DNA from: Pseudomonas sp. Seg1
Lineage (GTDB): Bacteria; Pseudomonadota; Gammaproteobacteria; Pseudomonadales; Pseudomonadaceae
Length of the DNA stretch: 64,000 nt
Assembly (NCBI RefSeq): GCF_018326005.1
Contig: NZ_AP021903.1
Location: 620,001-684,000 of the forward strand
Reading direction: 5' to 3'
The position numbers and the translations under genes are program-made. Of this stretch, positions 62,833-64,000 are shown piece after piece (positions within the stretch are counted from its first letter, which is position 1; each line of letters starts with the position of its first letter). The notes under the pieces were generated by a model. It worked only from the letters and a program-made list of their open reading frames with translations, searched no databases and had not been told where the DNA came from.

Positions 62833-64000
62833 TCAGGGCGCCAGTTCGAAGATTTTCTGTGCCGTTCGACCATCGAGGGTTTCCCGCCAGATCGCCACAT
62901 GCGGCCGCCCGGCCTGCTCATCCCGACGTTGCGAGTTACTGCCCGTCGCGCTTTGTGCAAGGGTCTTGAGGTGACCGCCCTTGACCATGAAATCCAGCGC
63001 GGCGCTGTTGCGTTTTTCGTAATGGAAATGCGCCTGCCACAACGGCTCGCCCGTATGCCTGTCGTTCAGCGAATAGATATCGATGAAGTGTTTGTACTTG
63101 CCCCTGCCTTGCTCGAGCCGTACCTGGATTTTGCTCACGCTCAGGTGATCCTGGCTGATCAGATACGCCACCCGGTCGGCGCTCAGAAAGGACTTGTCCT
63201 TGTACAAGCGGATCCGGATGTCTTCGCCCTCGCGGCGCAAGCGCTCACTGTCTTGCCGCAGGCGCTGAACGAGCACGGCGATGTCGTTTTTCGCCGGGTT
63301 CGGCGCGCGTTCGATCTGTCGACCGAGGTCGTCTAGCGCTTCGGCGGCATCACCCAGTTGCTCGACGATGTTGGTGGCGTTGCGTTTTGCCCGCTCATCC
63401 TTGCGGGCGGTATTGAGGTGCGTCTCGGTCTGTTCCAGATGCACGCCGGCCTGGGTGATCAGGGTCGACAGATTTCTTTCTTGCGTGGCCACCAACCGCT
63501 GCCATTCCCCTTCGCGGCGCTCGTAGGTTTGCATGACCTTTGCCGGGTTGTGCGGATCCATGACATCGATCAACTCTTCGCCCAAGGCGTTGCGGCGTGT
63601 CTGTCCGACCCGGATCTTGTAGACACCGTGGTGTTTGCTGCGAAACATTCTTTTCGCTTGCGGTGCCGGTTGGTTTTTGCGTTGTGCAGGAATGAAGTCG
63701 AAATCGATCGACTGATCCTGTGATGGCAGCGACGTGGTTCTTTCAAGGTCGCGGTGATCGACAGCGATGCGGTTTTCGAGGGTGTTTTCAAAGGCCTGAA
63801 TGGCGTCGATGATTTCCTGCCGCGAGCTGGCATGCACCGGCCCAGGTGGCAGTTCGAGGTCTTCGTACGAGGCTCTGATCGCCGCGCACTGGTCGACCAG
63901 GTTGCTCAGCACCGCGATGCGTGCCGCCACCGGGATACTGTCGATGTCACGAAAGGCAAACGTTGTTTCGGTAAAAGCGTAAGCAAGGTGGATCGGTTTG
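62833..64000 (-). CDS. Paralogue of the 858-residue protein, C-terminal part (gene continues beyond the window)
   Basis: The frame is open to the right edge of the window, so the start lies outside; about 389 codons are visible. A GTG at 63930 is inside the conserved region and is not the start: upstream codons read LAYAFTETTFAFRDIDSIPV, matching LAIAFSEATTAFQAIERMPD of the neighbour. The end (VAIWRETLDGRTAQKIFELAP) and blocks such as FKVKGG/FMVKGG-HLKTLAQS are shared. The gap to the next gene is 43 bases, so the three genes probably form one operon or a tandem family. No function recognised. Confidence 0.7.
   Translation of the reverse strand, partial: KPIHLAYAFTETTFAFRDIDSIPVAARIAVLSNLVDQCAAIRASYEDLELPPGPVHASSRQEIIDAIQAFENTLENRIAVDHRDLERTTSLPSQDQSIDFDFIPAQRKNQPAPQAKRMFRSKHHGVYKIRVGQTRRNALGEELIDVMDPHNPAKVMQTYERREGEWQRLVATQERNLSTLITQAGVHLEQTETHLNTARKDERAKRNATNIVEQLGDAAEALDDLGRQIERAPNPAKNDIAVLVQRLRQDSERLRREGEDIRIRLYKDKSFLSADRVAYLISQDHLSVSKIQVRLEQGRGKYKHFIDIYSLNDRHTGEPLWQAHFHYEKRNSAALDFMVKGGHLKTLAQSATGSNSQRRDEQAGRPHVAIWRETLDGRTAQKIFELAP

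Overview
The window is chromosomal DNA from a fluorescent Pseudomonas (P. fluorescens / P. koreensis-like). The evidence is high GC, the core order parC ... serB, psd-rhdA, motAB, rsgA | orn, queG | nnrD-tsaE-amiB-mutL-miaA-hfq-hflX-hflK-hflC, hisZ-purA, rnr-rlmB, rpsF-rpsR-rplI, dnaB (which I recall as the PA4964 to PA4931 order of P. aeruginosa PAO1), and many inverted pairs of the Pseudomonas REP element with a GCGGGC/CTCCCACA-type core. Species-level assignment is inference.

Layout. 1-12.2 kb: ParC C-terminus, a PqiC-like lipoprotein, a YtjB/AhpA-type membrane protein divergent from serB, a PilZ-like protein, psd-rhdA, an HDOD protein and motAB. 12.3-25.8 kb: an accessory block between motB and rsgA, which I recall as adjacent in PAO1. 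It holds a sterol desaturase-like gene, a type VI secretion module (vgrG, DUF4123 chaperone, VasX-like membrane effector), a tandem array of three membrane-protein genes (probable immunity) interleaved with two orphan copies of the effector C-terminus, a small DUF3077-like gene, and a tight TIR - caspase - TIR operon. 25.9-42.5 kb: housekeeping (rsgA, orn, TRIC channel, queG, nnrD, tsaE, amiB, mutL, miaA, hfq, hflXKC, hisZ, purA). 42.6-47.9 kb: a chemoreceptor, an iron ABC transporter pair fbpAB and two identical tRNA-Leu(CAG) units. 48-55.4 kb: rnr-rlmB, the rpsF-rpsR-DUF2232-rplI cluster and dnaB. 55.4-64 kb: a second accessory block, read leftward: a 1548-residue LRR protein with a C-terminal NEL-type E3 ubiquitin ligase domain, an 858-residue protein sharing its N-terminal module, and a truncated paralogue running off the window.

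How they work together. The housekeeping genes act in cell division, translation fidelity, mismatch repair, RNA decay and membrane protease control, largely in translationally coupled operons. The accessory blocks concern conflict. VgrG, the DUF4123 protein and the effector form a secreted payload, with DUF6708-like membrane proteins as likely self-protection. The TIR/caspase operon matches the composition of TIR-caspase anti-phage immunity (type IV Thoeris) but carries two TIR genes. The NEL protein looks like an effector aimed at a eukaryotic host.

The most notable items are the TIR-caspase-TIR operon, the effector-tail/immunity tandem array with a visibly mosaic third copy, and the three-module LRR-NEL protein with its modular neighbours.
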